Source of the DNA: Diadophis punctatus similis
Taxonomy: Eukaryota > Chordata > Lepidosauria > Squamata > Dipsadidae
Direction: 5' to 3'
Assembly (NCBI GenBank): GCA_023053685.1
Contig: JALIGW010000013.1
Coordinates: 17,940,501-18,004,500 of the forward strand
DNA length: 64,000 nt
A program made the position numbers and the translations under genes. The notes beneath the pieces are model-generated. The model saw only the letters and a program-made list of their open reading frames with translations. It searched no databases and was not told the DNA's origin. Below, one piece after another: positions 41,080 through 54,128 of the stretch (position 1 is its first letter; each line of letters starts with the position of its first letter).

Positions 41080-41774
41080 CATAACTCCCTCTTATTTGTC
41101 AAATGTCATTGCACCAAGAGGAATGCAATTTCAGATACATCTTCTGCACTTTGACTTAAAGAAGTTCACTCATACTTGCTTCTAAGTAAATACGTGTAGA
41201 ATTGTAAATAAATATGGGGGTTGCAGAGAGCCAGTGTGTAACAACTGCATTTATATCCATGAAATAACTTTCAGTCTTAGCATGTCTATTGAGAAACAAT
41301 ACCATTGTATTCAGTGAGCCACCATCAATACAAGTGTTCATAAGAACACAGGCTTATCATTAAAATACAAGCTCATGTGTGTAAATTTGTATGATTACTA
41401 TAGTATGAATTTCAAATATTTTAAGTAAATAGTTTAAAGCCTCATATACTTACCACTATAAAAACTATTCATGTATGCATATATTCTAAAGCGTCTTTAC
41501 TTGTACAGTCTTATTTGCCTACTATGAAATAGTTTATTTGGATTTTCCATTTCATTGCATACATTGGCAATCTTCCCAGAACACCTATGAATGAATTGCT
41601 CTAAAACAGCTTAAAGGGAGGTCAACCAGGAAAACACTAGACTATTTTGTCTTCTTAGAAGCAGTGATATAAATAAGCATTGCTTCAGTAAGTTAGGTGG
41701 ATACTTTTTGGGGATATACTGTATATCACTGACACCAGTGTTTGCTGTTATTTGATTTTTCCTTTTGTTTCACA

Positions 41775-41935
41775 GATCTATCATGGTGCAGTGGTTAAAA
41801 TATTGTAGTTGCATTGGGGAAATTCAAGTTCAGATTCCTTGAACGTAAGTGTTGTCTGGGGGATAAAATTAAACCATGTAAGCCACCTTGAGCTCCTGGA
41901 AAAGAGGCTGAATATCAGTCAATAAAGAAATAATA
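41775..41935 (+). mobile_element. SINE fragment (Sauria-SINE-like)
   Basis: A head TCATGGTGCAGTGGTTAAAA and tail GTAAGCCACCTTGAGCTCCT are recognisable. The middle is shortened. Confidence 0.55.
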
Positions 41936-42944
41936 TTCTATATCCCCTGGCTCCAAACAACACATGAACATTTTAGAGCATAAAGATTCTATTCTGTTCA
42001 CTCAGGAATCATGTTTGGACTTGACTGAGATCAAGGGGGTGGGGGAAATCCATGGACCAACTGTATCCTTAAACAGACCTATTTCCTTCTAAATGTTCTG
42101 CCATCAAACACTGGTAGCTTTTATAAATGCTGACTGGCATCTTTACATCCACTGGTGCAGCATATTGTCACAGCTTCAGAGGTTTTGAACCCGACTCCAT
42201 CTCAGCCTGCTCTACTTGTTCTTGTCATTCCTTGGTTACTGACTGTTGAAATGAGAATAAGATCTCATAGAGGCGATTTAGATCTTTTCTTGGAACTCAG
42301 ACAGTTAGAAAATAAAACCGAGATTAAAGGTCTAATAGAAAATATTTATTTCAGTACAAAAACAATAAATCCTGAATAATTACATCTTTGCTAAGAAACA
42401 CGACCGTTCAGGTCAACAGCTAAGGCAGAAGAGAATTAATGGTGGTATAGGAATGCACACATGCGCAAAGAACATCATATCACGTGTTCTGCTTATATTG
42501 GAATGTACCATAATATTAGATAGGAGTGTATCACCCTGCATAGACATACAACTGACAATATCACTATGTGACACTGACAAATGATACACAGCAAGGAAGA
42601 CAACTGTCTAAACATTTTCCTCTTTAAAACTGAAATCTAGAATAATTTTAAAGTCTCAATCTTGTGACATCATGTATTCCTACGCTCTCTGAAATCATTA
42701 AATAAGTTCTCCAAATGGATCAGAGAATCCAGAATTCCCCTCTATTTATTGACATGCAGCTTTTTATCTCTTCTATTAATTCCACTAACAATTTTACCAC
42801 CTCAACTCTCTATTCTTGCTCTTTTTCCCTCTTTCTTTTTCAGCTCACTAGCACCACAGTCTCCTAAATCAATGTTTCTGCCAACCTCTACTCCTTACTG
42901 ACCTTCTGAAGTGACGATGATGAACAGGCCCTTCATTTAATAAT

Positions 42945-43800
42945 AATAATAACAACAGAGTTGGAAGGGACCTTGGAGGTCTTCTAGTCCAACCCCCTGC
43001 CTAGGCAGGAAACCTTACATTACTTCAGACAAATGGTTATCCAACATCTTCTTAAAAACTTCCAGTGTTGGAGCATTCACAACTTCTGGAATGCTTCCAC
43101 GGATTAATTGTTCTAACTGTCAGGAAATTTCTCCTTAGTTCTAAGTTGTTTCTCTCCTTGTTTAGTTTCCACCCATTGCTTCTTGTTCTACCCCCAGGTG
43201 CCTTGGAGAATAGTTTGACTCCCTCTTCTTTGTGGCAACCCCTGAGATATTGGAACACTGCTATAATGTCTCCCCTGATCCTTCTTTTCATTAAACTAGA
43301 CATACCCAGTTCCTGCAACCGTTCTTCATATGTTTTAGCCTCCAGTCCCCTAATCATCTTTGTTGCTCTTCTCTGCACTCTTTCTAGAGTCTCGACATCC
43401 TTTTTACATCGTGGCAACCAAAACTGAATGCAGTATTCCAAGTGTGGCCTTACCAAGGCATTATAAAGTGGTATTAACACTTCGCGTGATCTTGATTCTA
43501 TCCCTCTGTTAATGCAGCCTAGAACTGTATTGGCTTTTTTGGCAGCTGCTGCACACTACTGGCTCATATTTAAATGGTTGTCCACTAGGACTCCAAGATC
43601 CCTCTCACAGTTACTACTGTTGAGCAAGGTACCTCATATACTGTATCTGTGCATTTTGTTTTTCTTGCCTAAATGTAGAACCTTACTTTTTTCACTATTG
43701 AATTTCATTTTGTTTGATAGCGCCCAATGTTCAAGTCTGTCAAGATCCTTCTATATCTTGAGCCTATCTCAAGATTTGTCAATCATGCCTTCAAACTAGC
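42945..43800 (-). mobile_element. CR1 LINE, 3' portion
   Basis: The minus strand encodes the CR1 ORF2 C-terminus, including YNALVRPHLEYCIQFW and LERVQRRATKMI (open segment 43052-43480), and upstream, in decayed form, LGVLVDN. The 3' end is the standard sauropsid CR1 terminus (GAGTTGGAAGGGACCTTGGA) followed by a short ATT repeat. Confidence 0.9.
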
Positions 43801-44864
43801 ATCTAAATGTAATGTCTTTCCACTACAAAAAGATGTTAAAAGATGACAAAGTTTCAAGCTGTTATTTTCATATATGTTGAAATAAAAAAGTATAGCTAGG
43901 AAAGAATTTAGATTCTGCAAAAACAGAACAGAGTTAAAACAGGATCACATCATGATAGAATGTGGGTTTCGATTCCATATTCTGGAAATTGTACTCAACT
44001 GATTAATATGTATTGCGTATTAAAATGTCTGACTAAACACACACACACACACATATATATCTCCCATTTATTTGCTGCTGGTGACGTCTCTGGTTTCTAA
44101 TGTTTTGCTGATAGGAAAAAGGGGAACAACTTTCATCAAACCCCTGTTCTGGGACTGAGCATATTCTAGCAGGATGATACAAAAGGAAGCACTTGACAAT
44201 TGAATCTGACCCTTTTGAACCCGGGTAGCACAACTTCAAACACAACTTCTGGTTTCATCTTTTCTAAATTAAATATTTTTTAAAAAATGGCCACATATTT
44301 TTTCCTTTTAAGCTACATGGCATATTGTAAGGTTTAGAATGAACAGAACACTTAATCATTATGGTTAAGCATGCATTCCTTGACTGATTTAGTCAGAAAT
44401 AGACAAACATTTTGTGATGTCACTTTACATTCACAAACTGATGAATATGGCTGTTACAGATTGGGAATATGCATGTCCGTCTCAATCTGATTTAGTATAT
44501 ATATTCCAAAACTCCTCTCTTCCTGTGGTTAGAAAAACGTCTCTCCAGTGCCTTTCCCAGGAAGCTCCCAAATACAGAATTTGCAACAAGAAGGGTTTTC
44601 CAGTGGTAACAATTGTGCCACAAGTCATTTATTTTCTAGAGCAGTGCTCTCAAAATATTTTTGGTTACACACCTTTAAAGGTAAGCATGTTTGTATATGT
44701 ATTTATTTATTTGTGTGTGTGTTTATGTGTGTGTGTTCTAGTATATTAATATGTACTGTATATTATAAAACGTTTCCAAAAGACATTAAAAATAGTGAGA
44801 TAAAGGATGTTAAATAAATAGCTGTTCTTATATGTTCTTTCCACACTACAATAGATTTTATTTA

Positions 44865-45555
44865 TTTATTTATTTATTATGGTGTTCTTATATGCCGCCC
44901 AACTCCCGAAGGACTCAGGGCGGCGTACAACAAAGAAAATACAAGACACCAATTCATAAATATTATATTAAAAACAGATATAAAAGTTAAAAACACAATA
45001 TTTAAAATCGTCCAATACCCATTCAACAACCATACATACTTGGGGTGAGCTCGAGTGGATTAAGCTCTACCCCCAGCCTGCAGGAAAAGCCATGTCTTGA
45101 CAGCTTTTCGGAAGGCCAGCAGAGTGGGGATAGTTCGGGTCTCTGGGGGAAGTTGGTTCCAGAGCGCGGGGCCTGCCACAGAGAAGGCTCTCCCCCTAGG
45201 GCCCGCCAGGCGACATTGCTTGGCCAACGGGACCTGGAGGAGGCCAACTCTGTGGGCCCTAACCGGTCGAAGGGAAGTGTGAGGCAGAATGCGGTCCCAG
45301 AGATAACCTGGTCCTAAGCCATGAAGGGCTTTAAAGATGGTGATCAACACCTTGAATTGGACCCGGAGACCGATGGGCAACCAATGCAGCTGGCGGAGTA
45401 TAGGTGTCATGTGGGTGTACCTTGGCACACCCACCACAGCATGCGCAGCCGCATTTTGCACCAGCTGAAGTCTCCGGATACTCTTCAAGGGTAGCCCCAT
45501 GTAGAGCGCGTTGCAGTAGTCCAAGCGCGAGGTGACAAGGGCATGAAATCTTGTC
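44865..45555 (-). mobile_element. L2-like LINE, 3' region with RT C-terminus
   Basis: Open segment 45060-45524 (minus) encodes MDYCNALYMGLP ... LHWLPIGLRVQFK ... GRAFSVAGPALWNQLP, typical of the end of an L2/CR1-type ORF2. The 3' end carries GGGCGGCATATAAGAACACC and an AAAT tail on the minus strand. It is the best-preserved copy of this lineage in the window. Confidence 0.85.
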
Positions 45556-46286
45556 TTGCTTAGGATGTTATTTTAGTAAATCAGTAAAGTAGTTACTGAT
45601 AGTTTGGTGATAACTGCTATAGAATAATGGGAAACATTAGGTAACAACTGCCATTGGTTTCTTTTCAGTATCCGTTATATAATACTTCCTTGTTGCTGAT
45701 ATTTATTATCTCCGATGTTGACATTTCCTGTAAATGCCATGGGAATTGGGTGATTTTATGCAATCTCTTCCTGCAGAGTTCCTCTGAGTTCATGGTACAG
45801 CATATTATTTTGTGTCTATTCAGACTTTTATCTTATATGGTCCTTTACTGCTTTTTTTGGAATAGCCTCTTAAACTTCTGTCTGTAATTTAAGCAGCTCT
45901 ATATTTCTGTTTCCTCCACCATTGTAAGTTTTGCATGTTACTATTTAAAGGTAAAAGAAAATGTTTACTTTCCCCATTTAATGTTTTACATATATAAAGC
46001 ACATACCGAAACTTAAGAGTGACAGATGGTGCAAAGTATAAAGCACAAGCTGTTTCTTATAAACCTCACTAATCTTAGTTTCCATTTGTTTATTGATTAT
46101 TTCAATCTATCGTATGCAAATCACTATTTGCTTCTGGAAAACAGTCCAAGGTGAATGTGAAGCAGGATGGGAGGAACTGCCACACAAGTTGTATATGGAC
46201 CATCTCTATTTGAAGAAAGAAGGCATCCAATTCTCTGATTCATTGCCTCCTAAATCTTCCTGACAGAATCTTCCTTTGCATGTATA

Positions 46287-46537
46287 TGTATCTATTTATT
46301 TATTTATTAGATTTTTAATCTTGCCTTTTTATTTTGATAGATAACTCAAGGCAGCAAACATATCAAATACTCCCTCATCCTATTTTTCCCACAACAACCT
46401 TTTGAAGTGATGTGGGCAGAGACAGAATGACTGGCCCAAGGTCACCCAGCCAGCTTTCAGGCCTAAACTGGGACTTGAACTCATAATCTCCTGGTTTCTA
46501 GTCTGATTCCTTAACCACTAGACCAAACTGGTGTCTG
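46287..46537 (-). mobile_element. tRNA-derived SINE (Sauria-SINE-like), antisense
   Basis: Read on the minus strand it begins GTTTGGTCTAGTGGTTAAGG and continues through GGGTGACCTTGGGCCAGTCA to an AAAT tail. It is a fairly complete copy. Confidence 0.75.
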
Positions 46538-46959
46538 TATAGCATCCATTTATGCCTAAATGTGCCTTCTGTCCATTCATAAGCTGATCAGCATATTTTC
46601 TGGAACTTAGTTTGAGTCTTTATTGGAGATCCTGCATTAGTTCCTTGCATAACTTGATCATTTTGACTTTACTCTGTTTTTTGTGGGAAACTTTATTGTT
46701 CCTATGAGTTTCTTATTTTTGTTTCAACACTCTTTCTCATATTACCTTGAGGCAACATTGTGTTGACATTCCTTTAATCACTCTCCAGTTTATTGACATC
46801 CTTTGACCTTGGTGAACATCTTGTCCAGTCTACTTATCTGCGGACTAATCTTTGTTATTTGATTCTACTGTTTCTGTATCTTTCTAAATATCTCCCAGAC
46901 TGACTTAAGCTTCTTTAAAAATTTCCATTCTTTTCCACTCATTCACTAAAATGTTTGAG

Positions 46960-47163
46960 AGCCACTTTGGTGTAGTGGCACTAGATTAGAAACTGGGAAA
47001 CCATGAGTTCTAGTTCTTAGGTACTAAGCCAGCTAGGTGACCCTGCGCTAGTTCTTCTCTCTCAGACCTATGAAAGAGACAATAGCAAACTGCTCCTAAA
47101 TCCTGCCTTGTCCAAGCAGTCTCCAGGAGTCAAGAGTAACTTAAAGGCACAATAAATTAAAAT
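46960..47163 (+). mobile_element. tRNA-derived SINE (Sauria-SINE-like)
   Basis: Head GAGAGCCACTTTGGTGTAGT, B-box-like GAGTTCTAGTTCTTAG, then GCCAGCTAGGTGACCCTG and CTCTCTCAGACC. Confidence 0.65.
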
Positions 47164-48907
47164 TAAAATGGTTACATACAAAGCAGTACATTTTATGATA
47201 ATCACAATATACATAACTATATATTATGTAACTGTATATAATTGTATATTGTATATAGTTGTGAATAATTATATGCCTTGTTGTGGCACAACCCAAATAG
47301 GTACCAGCTAATTAAACTTTGTACTATGTATCTAGACTCATACCTTCATGTATACTTTTGTATTGATCGGTTAGAAATATTTATGCTCTATTCAGAATAA
47401 AAGTTTCCGATGTACTCTTTAATTATCTCTTACAGTATTTCCCAAATATATAATCAAATATACAAATGCAATAAAAATGTACTCTTGTGTTGGAGACAAT
47501 TGTAATACAATTTTGTGAGTTATTTTTGAAGCTTAAAACAAGTTTGAAGCTTAAAACATACACCCAGAATCAGGAAATGGGCAATTTCTAAATATAATAA
47601 ACAAATAAACACACACAAAAAATATCCATTACGAGAAAACTGAGCTAGCGATATGCTCTATGTGCAGTATTTTTGGAGATATAAAATGCATTTATATGTC
47701 AAAATATGCACATGTATTGTGGGGCAAAAGTTGCCAAAATACACACATTAAGAAATAAATATTTTAAAAAAACAAGTAATAGATTTTGTAAACTAAAATG
47801 TGCAAAAATAATGCATAAGCATTCACACTGAATCTTTCTATTGTTGAATTTATAAATTGGTGTGAAAGCATATATTTAAAACAAAGCTATGTTTGTTAAC
47901 GAAGTTATGTTTATTAAAAATAATTCACGTGAAAACAAAATTGTTAGTTTCATTCTATGCAAAACTAGTAAGATTTCCTCATTCCAAAAAGGGATCCCAA
48001 AAGACAAAATAGCTGCTACTGAATAGCTGCTATTGATGCATGTATACTATGTGATTCTTTGCCTAAGAACGCTGAGAAAAAAATTCAACAAGTAGCCACT
48101 CTTATTATCTACTGTAGCTCTCGAGTCTAAGAGCTTGAAGGAAATGGAGGGAAAAATTTCTAGTGGCAGAGAGAGAGATGAGGAAATTAAGGGATGTTTT
48201 GTGAAAGTTTAGATTAATCAAAATAGAAGAGATTTATGCATGAAACAAATCCCATGTACTATTTCATTTTAGTATTTTAAGTAATAGTTTACTAATCATA
48301 ATCTTTGTTAGTCCAGCATATGTAGATTTATGCCAGATCTTCTTTGTGGAAGATAAGGTCTCTATTCTACAATTGTCTACCTAGTACTCGAGAGTGGCCT
48401 TTCCAATATGTCTCTTCATCCATAGGGTCAATGATCACAGTTGGAGGGAAATGGAAGTTCTAATTCAACCTCTGCAGAGTATCTCCATTTGGAAAGACTA
48501 TTCTAGTTTGACTGCTGTGAGACTAAACACTTATTTATATATCATTGCACTGTAGCTTAACCCACTTACCTTTTTAAAAGATGATATTTGAACATCACTT
48601 AGCTGCTATGGTTTCCTCAAATCTATATTATTATTTGTCTTTCCCTATGAATTCTGGGCCAAGAACATACCTGAAGTACTAATATCAGTCAGTGAATGTG
48701 ATAAAGTATTGCTCGGTTCCTTCTAGGGTTTTGAATTACAGAAACAGAAAGACATTAATTATGAAATAAGTGAGGTTGGCAACACAGGTTCTGTTATTAT
48801 CAAATTTGTTGTTGCTGGAGCTTTATGAGCCTCAGACATGGTTTATAAATTGTTTTGTAACTCTACCTGCCATTATATTTAACTGCTTGCTTTTGTATGG
48901 TCTAGGA

Positions 48908-49174
48908 CAGTGGTTCTCAACCTTCCTAATGCTGCGCCCCGCGCCCCGCCCTCACGACTCGCCACGACCCACCCCGCCGCTGCACCTGCCGCCGCAACCC
49001 CTGCCCCACCGCCGCCATTTGGGTTCTTTTACCCTCTGCGCATGCGCAAAGCGTTCTGCACATGCGCAGACGGTAAAAGAACCCAAATGGCGGCGTCCGG
49101 ATAAGTCTCCCGACCCTTATGAAAGGGTCGTTTGACCCCCAAAGGGGTCGTGACCCCCAGGTTGAGAACCGCTG
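48908..49174. mobile_element. hAT element (CAGTGGTTCTCAACC family)
   Basis: Termini CAGTGGTTCTCAACC and GGTTGAGAACCGCTG have a perfect 8-bp duplication GTCTAGGA (48900-48907 and 49175-49182). It contains a perfect TGCGCATGCGCA at 49037-49048 and a long internal palindrome. Confidence 0.95.
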
Positions 49175-49601
49175 GTCTAGGAGGTCTTTCAGATGAATGG
49201 GGTGGCCTTATAGATGTTAAGACTCATTCCTTGCATTCTTGGATAGGTACTTAAAACACACCCAATGGTCTGCTTCTAATATTAGTCCTAGTATCTCTCC
49301 TCCAGGCGAAAAATTGTCAGCACAGAATAACTGGATCTAGCTATTATCTTTGTTTCCCAGATATGCTGCTGATAACAACATCCCTTCCTTGTAGGACATT
49401 AAAATGCAGAAGACCAAGTCACCCAATGCAACAATGCTCATAGCATTGTTATCAGTTCAGCCTGAGAGGGTCAGTCAAAAGTGTTTCAAAGGCATCCATG
49501 GAGATATGTGACAATCTAACAATCTAACAATCTAACTGCCATTATTGAAATGGCAGTTTCATTACTAAATTGTCTGGAATGGAACCAAAGTTTTTTCTAA
49601 C

Positions 49602-49790
49602 CGGTGGTGGTATTCATCCGGTTTTATCCGGTTCAGGCGAATCGGTAGCACTGGTAGGGGGTGGCCCCACCCACCCGCCCAGACATAATCACGTCACATT
49701 TATACACGTTTTCGAGGCTGTGCGCATGTGCGGAAGGCTTTGCGCGTGCACGCTCACATTTGCAAACCGATAAATACAGTATTTCATAAG
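49602..49790. mobile_element. Degenerate hAT MITE
   Basis: CGGTGGTGGTATTCATCCGG and GCGCATGTGCGGAAGGC resemble the family, but the right terminus is not preserved and no target duplication is found. Confidence 0.55.
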
Positions 49791-50398
49791 GAAATACAAT
49801 GTTGCAAACCCACGGAGAAAATGCTGTGTAGGTATTACATATTTAATAACTGTTTACAAGCTGTTCAGATTGTTTGGTAAATTGCATAACTTTTTTAATG
49901 CAATTAGTAATCAGTTTTTCCCTGCTGTACATTAGATTTGGAGAGTGGAGTCCTTCCAGTTTAAATGTTTGAAAGTTTTGAATGACCAAATTTAATATGC
50001 CCACAGTCAGTAAAATTGAAGCAAAAAAGACTAAACCAACCAACCACAGTCACAGAATAAGGTACCACTTAATTTCTAAATTCACTTCTCTTTGGAAAAC
50101 CTGAAGGACCATGTTAGAGCTGATCATTAGGGAGAAAATCTATGTGGTTGCTAACAGTCTACACTGACTTCATGGCACATAATCAATTATTACTAAATGC
50201 ACTTACAGCATTGATGTAGAAGAGTTCCTCCAACTGGCTTTCCTACAGATTTTTGCAAAGATCTTCTCACTCTGCAAGGCAAACCACTCCAAGGGCCAAG
50301 ATGCAATACATTTGCCATTAAGCTTGGAGATGATGACACCATAACTTCATAAAGCATCTAGGAATGGTACCTTTATTTAAAATTCTGTAACTTGTATA

Positions 50399-50770
50399 TA
50401 GGTAGTCCTTGACTTATGGCCACAATTGAGCTCAGTTTTTTTCTTGCAGTTGTTAAGAGAGTTTTGCCCCATCTTATGATCTTTTTTACCACAGCTCTAA
50501 AGTGAATCATGCAGTCGTTAAGTGAATCTGGCTTCCTCCATTGACCTGGCTTCTCAGGAGCCTGTTAGGAAGGTTACAAATAGTGATCACATGACCCTGG
50601 GACAATCCAACTGTCATAAATACATGTCAGTTGCCAAGTGCCTAACTTTTAATCATCTGACCATGGGGACACTGCAATGGTTGTAAGTGTGAAAACCGGT
50701 CACTTTTTTTCAGTACCGTTGTAATTTTGAATAGTCACGAAACAAATTGTTATAAGTTAAGGACTTCCTG
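50399..50770. mobile_element. Tigger/pogo-like MITE
   Basis: Ends GGTAGTCCTTGACTTATGG and TAAGTTAAGGACTTCCTG next to TA. It is similar along its length to the 22.6 kb copy. Confidence 0.8.
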
Positions 50771-50845
50771 TAGTAGACCTCTAGAAGGCCAGGGGGAAAC
50801 AGGCAGGTGCGTGGTAATTTTATCTTGATTTCTATGGCTATTAGA

Positions 50846-51070
50846 GCCATGGTGGTGCAATGGTTAGAATGCAGTACTGCAGGGCTAACTCACTGCTCAC
50901 TCCAGGAGTTTGATTCTTACCAGCTCAAGGTTGACTCAGCCTTCCATCCTTCTGAGGTCGGTAAAATGAGGACCCAGATTGTTGGGGGCAATATGCTGAC
51001 TCTGTAAACCGCTTAGAGAGGGCTATAAAGCACTGTGAAGTAGTATATAAGTCTAAGTGCTATTGCTATT
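50846..51070 (+). mobile_element. tRNA-derived SINE, same family as 39.1 kb
   Basis: It shares GCAGTACTGCAGG, GGTTGACTCAGCCTTCCATC and GTAAACCGCTTAGAGAGGGC with the 39.1 kb copy. The tail ends CTAAGTGCTATTGCTATTA. Confidence 0.85.
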
Positions 51071-51622
51071 AGGCAATTAAAATGAGTTTTGGATTTTCTG
51101 GAGATGTTTGGAATTGCTGGAAAATACAGAGGGATACCTTCTAGTAACAATGTTTCAAATGGTTGGCTATATAAAGTTATGTGAAACTAAAAGCCTTTCA
51201 TCTTTATTTACAATTTTTTCATATTACAAGGCTGTTATTGTGCAGTTTAGGAGTTTAGATTTAGGAAACAAAGCCTCTTCATTTAATGGCATCTAAAACT
51301 GGCATGAAACAGTAGGAGGAAGGAAAATCACAAGCATAACAATGTACAAACCAGAGAAGATTTTGCTAGGTTATTTTAGTCTATCATCCCCCTTCATTAA
51401 GATTTCTGAATTATTTTCTCTTGGTAGGCTTCTCAGTTCTCTCAGAACTGAACTTTAATAAAACTTGTTTTATTTTCTTTTTCCTTTCTCGTCTATTGGA
51501 TAATTCTGTTTTTCTCTCCTACAAAAACTGATGTTTTCTTTAATATGTCACCGCTGTCGTGTAGCTGCTTAACCTAATCACATTTATAATAATCCCAATA
51601 TTTTTCTTCCCCCTCTCTCTCC

Positions 51623-51758
51623 CAGTGTTTCCCAACCTTGGCAACTTGAAGATATCTGGACTTCAACTCCCAGAATTCCCCAGCCAGCGAATGCTGGCTG
51701 GGGAATTCTGGGAATTGAAGTCCAGATATCTTCAAGTTGCCAAGGTTGGGAAACACTG
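51623..51758. mobile_element. Hairpin MITE (CAGTGTTTCCCAACC)
   Basis: Almost its whole 136 bp folds on itself: TTCCCAACCTTGGCAACTTG pairs with the complementary end, with arms around GGCTGGGGAATTCTGGG. Confidence 0.92.
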
Positions 51759-52050
51759 CTCTAGGCTAAGAGTTTATTGTTGTTTACTTTGTTTATTGTC
51801 TCATTCTTTTTCTTGTCTTTCTTCTAATCTAGACCTCTCCCACTTTCCAATTTTCTTTCTTTCTTGACTTGAATGGTTCAGAAGTCCTCATCCACTTTCA
51901 TTTAACGGATGAGACTGAATCCACTTTGTTGGCATTCAAAGAGCCTAGCAGTCCCAGTGGGCAGAAAAGCAAGAAAGACTCTTTTCTGCCATCTCTATTA
52001 TACCACTCCCCATTTAGCGTTCTCTTTTATCTGACTGGCATGATATACAT

Positions 52051-52458
52051 CAGGGGTGTCAAACTCAAGGCCTGGGGCCTGGATCTGGCACGCGGGGTGC
52101 TTAGATCTGGCCTGTGGGGCTACCCTGGAAACAGCGGACTGGCCCGCAGTGCCTCTGCCAGTAAAAACAGAACTTGGGTGGCTGCGACGGCCTCCTGCAA
52201 CCCTCTGCCAGCGAAAACGGAGCTCGGGAGGGCCGCATGCGGCCCTCCCGAGCTCCGTTTTCGCTGGCAGAGGGTTGCAGGAGGCCGTCGCAGCCACCCA
52301 AGCTCCGTTTTCACTGGCAGAGCACTCAGGCCACCACAGGTGTCCCTGACACGTGTGAAGTCGAGGTGGCCATGCCCACCCTGGCCACGCCCACCCGGCC
52401 CCCAAGGTTAAACACAACCCTCATGCGTCCCTCAATGAAATAGAGTTTGACACCCCTG
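52051..52458. mobile_element. hAT element with a large internal palindrome
   Basis: Termini CAGGGGTGTCAAACTC and GAGTTTGACACCCCTG. Inside, 52149-52323 is a GC-rich inverted repeat centred at 52237/52238 (core CCGCATGCGG) with arms of roughly 85 nt. Confidence 0.9.
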
Positions 52459-52496
52459 ATATATACAGTATCATTAGGCCACAGCCACCTAGCCAT

Positions 52497-52712
52497 CTTA
52501 TTTTTTATTTATTTGGGGGGTTTTGTCCCATCTTCATTATTTTTATAAATAACTCAAGGTGGCAAACAGACCTAACACTTCTTCTTTCCTCCTATTTTCC
52601 CCACAACAGTAACTTGGTGGGATGAGAGACACTGACTGGTCCAAAGTCACCAAGCCAGTTTTTCATGTCTAAGGCTGGACTTGAATGGTTTCCTAGTTTC
52701 TAGGCCTCTGTA
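52497..52712 (-). mobile_element. tRNA-derived SINE (Sauria-SINE-like), antisense, decayed
   Basis: TTTATAAATAACTCAAGGTG and CTGACTGGTCCAAAGTCACC match the body of the 46.3 kb copy. The head is damaged near 52710. Confidence 0.6.
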
Positions 52713-53012
52713 AGATTGCAAATCTAATTACAGCCCACTTCAAAATACCGCAACTCCTAATGAAATCAAGTATACTTGTATCTAAAAAAATATTTTAGGA
52801 AAAAAGCCAGGGCTGGCCATACAAACAGTTCTGAATCTTAAGACAGGATGCTTATCGGCAAAGTACAAATGATTGTCCTCTTTCACAATATCTAGATAAA
52901 GTCTAGATATTTATCCTGTCCCTATTTCTACCATACAGCGGTGCCATCATGGCCAAACAGCCTCCATCTTGACCCTTGGTTACAGGATGTTGTCTAGTCT
53001 CATCCCCTAGGG

Positions 53013-53176
53013 CAGGGGTCCCAACCCTAAGCTGCAGCCCACTACTGGACCATGGCCGGTTCGGAAGTCGGCCCTGAGCAGCTGGGTGTAATCACACACA
53101 GCCCACCACTTGCAGGGCCCAGTTCCACTCCCCCCCCCGGGCTGGGCCACCAAGCCTTAAAGATTAGGGACCGCTG
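53013..53176. mobile_element. hAT element (CAGGGGTCCCAACC family)
   Basis: Termini CAGGGGTCCCAACC and TTAGGGACCGCTG. The flanks CCCTAGGG and CCCTAGCG match at seven of eight. Confidence 0.85.
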
Positions 53177-53402
53177 CCCTAGCGGAGGAGCAAATCAGGT
53201 TTAAGTCATTATTAAGGCTGCAGAAATGACAGTTACTTTTCTTCCATTAGATTTACCATGCCCCAGCACGGGCTCAATGTATGTAAAATCCCTATCACTT
53301 TGTCACCCACTATCTTAAAGGTGAATTAAGGTGATTGTCATGAGTGTGATTAGCATGGCCCCTCCGCCCAGTAATCTCTTCGGCCATTTTCATCTTGCTT
53401 TT

Positions 53403-53674
53403 CCTAATTTAATTTAATTTAATTTAATTTAATTTAATTTAATTTAATTTAATTTAATTTAATAATTTAATTTAATTTAATTTAATTTAATTTAATTTAA
53501 TTTAATTTAATTTAATTTAATTTAATTTAATTTAATTTAATTTAATTTAATAATTTAATTTAATTTAATTTAATTTAATTTAATTTAATTTAATTTAATT
53601 TAATTTAAATTTAATTTAATTTAATTTAATTTAATTTAATTTAATTTAATAATTTAATTTAATTTAATTTAATA
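53403..53674. repeat. (AATTT)n satellite-like array
   Basis: About 270 bp of AATTT units with a few AATAATTT interruptions, directly at the 3' end of an L2-like LINE. Confidence 0.97.
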
Positions 53675-53960
53675 GATTTGTATGCCACCCAACTCCCGAG
53701 GGACTCTGGGCGGCTAACAACATATAAAATCATTGTTACATAAAAACATCTAATTAAAAAATTATAAAAATTAAAAAACATCTGACATTCATAAACCAAG
53801 GGGGGAGACCCAAATGTAATCTAATTGGTCTCACTTTCACCCCGCCTGCCGGAAGATTCAAGTTTTTATTGCTTTACGGAAGGCCAGCAGGGTGGGGATA
53901 GTTCTAATCTCTGGAAGGAGTTGGTTCCAAAAGGAGGGGTTATAGCATTCTGCTTCCAGA
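53675..53960 (-). mobile_element. L2-like LINE 3' end joined to an (AATTT)n array
   Basis: It has the same 3' terminus as the 44.9 kb copy (CCACCCAACTCCCGAGGGAC) and the segment encoding the final residues. Its tail runs into the long pentanucleotide array at 53403-53674. Confidence 0.8.
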
Positions 53961-54128
53961 TTTTCTATGAAAGTTACTCTTATTTCCCCATTTTTGAAGC
54001 AATATTTTTTTCAAGATTTCAACAAAGTAGAGGAAATAAAAGGAGACCTCCCCTATTTTATTTGGGGAAGAAAAGTGGTTCTTTGTACAATTCCCCTTTA
54101 CCAATGCTCAGGAATGATATCAGTAGAC

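Larger units (their letters stand above)
45556..48899. other. Intergenic, only SINEs recognised
   Basis: Outside the SINEs at 46.3 and 47.0 kb, the sequence is AT-rich with no exon. The same applies to 40030-40785, 41088-41774, 41936-42944, 43801-44864, 49183-49601, 49791-50398 and 51071-51622. Confidence 0.45.

Noticed and set aside
48770..49135. A 121-codon + strand frame
   Set aside because: Its C-terminal half is the interior of the hAT element 48908-49174; no splice or homology support.
51869..52411. A 180-codon + strand open frame and its antisense twin
   Set aside because: Both frames cross the internal palindrome of the hAT element at 52051-52458 and have no family features.
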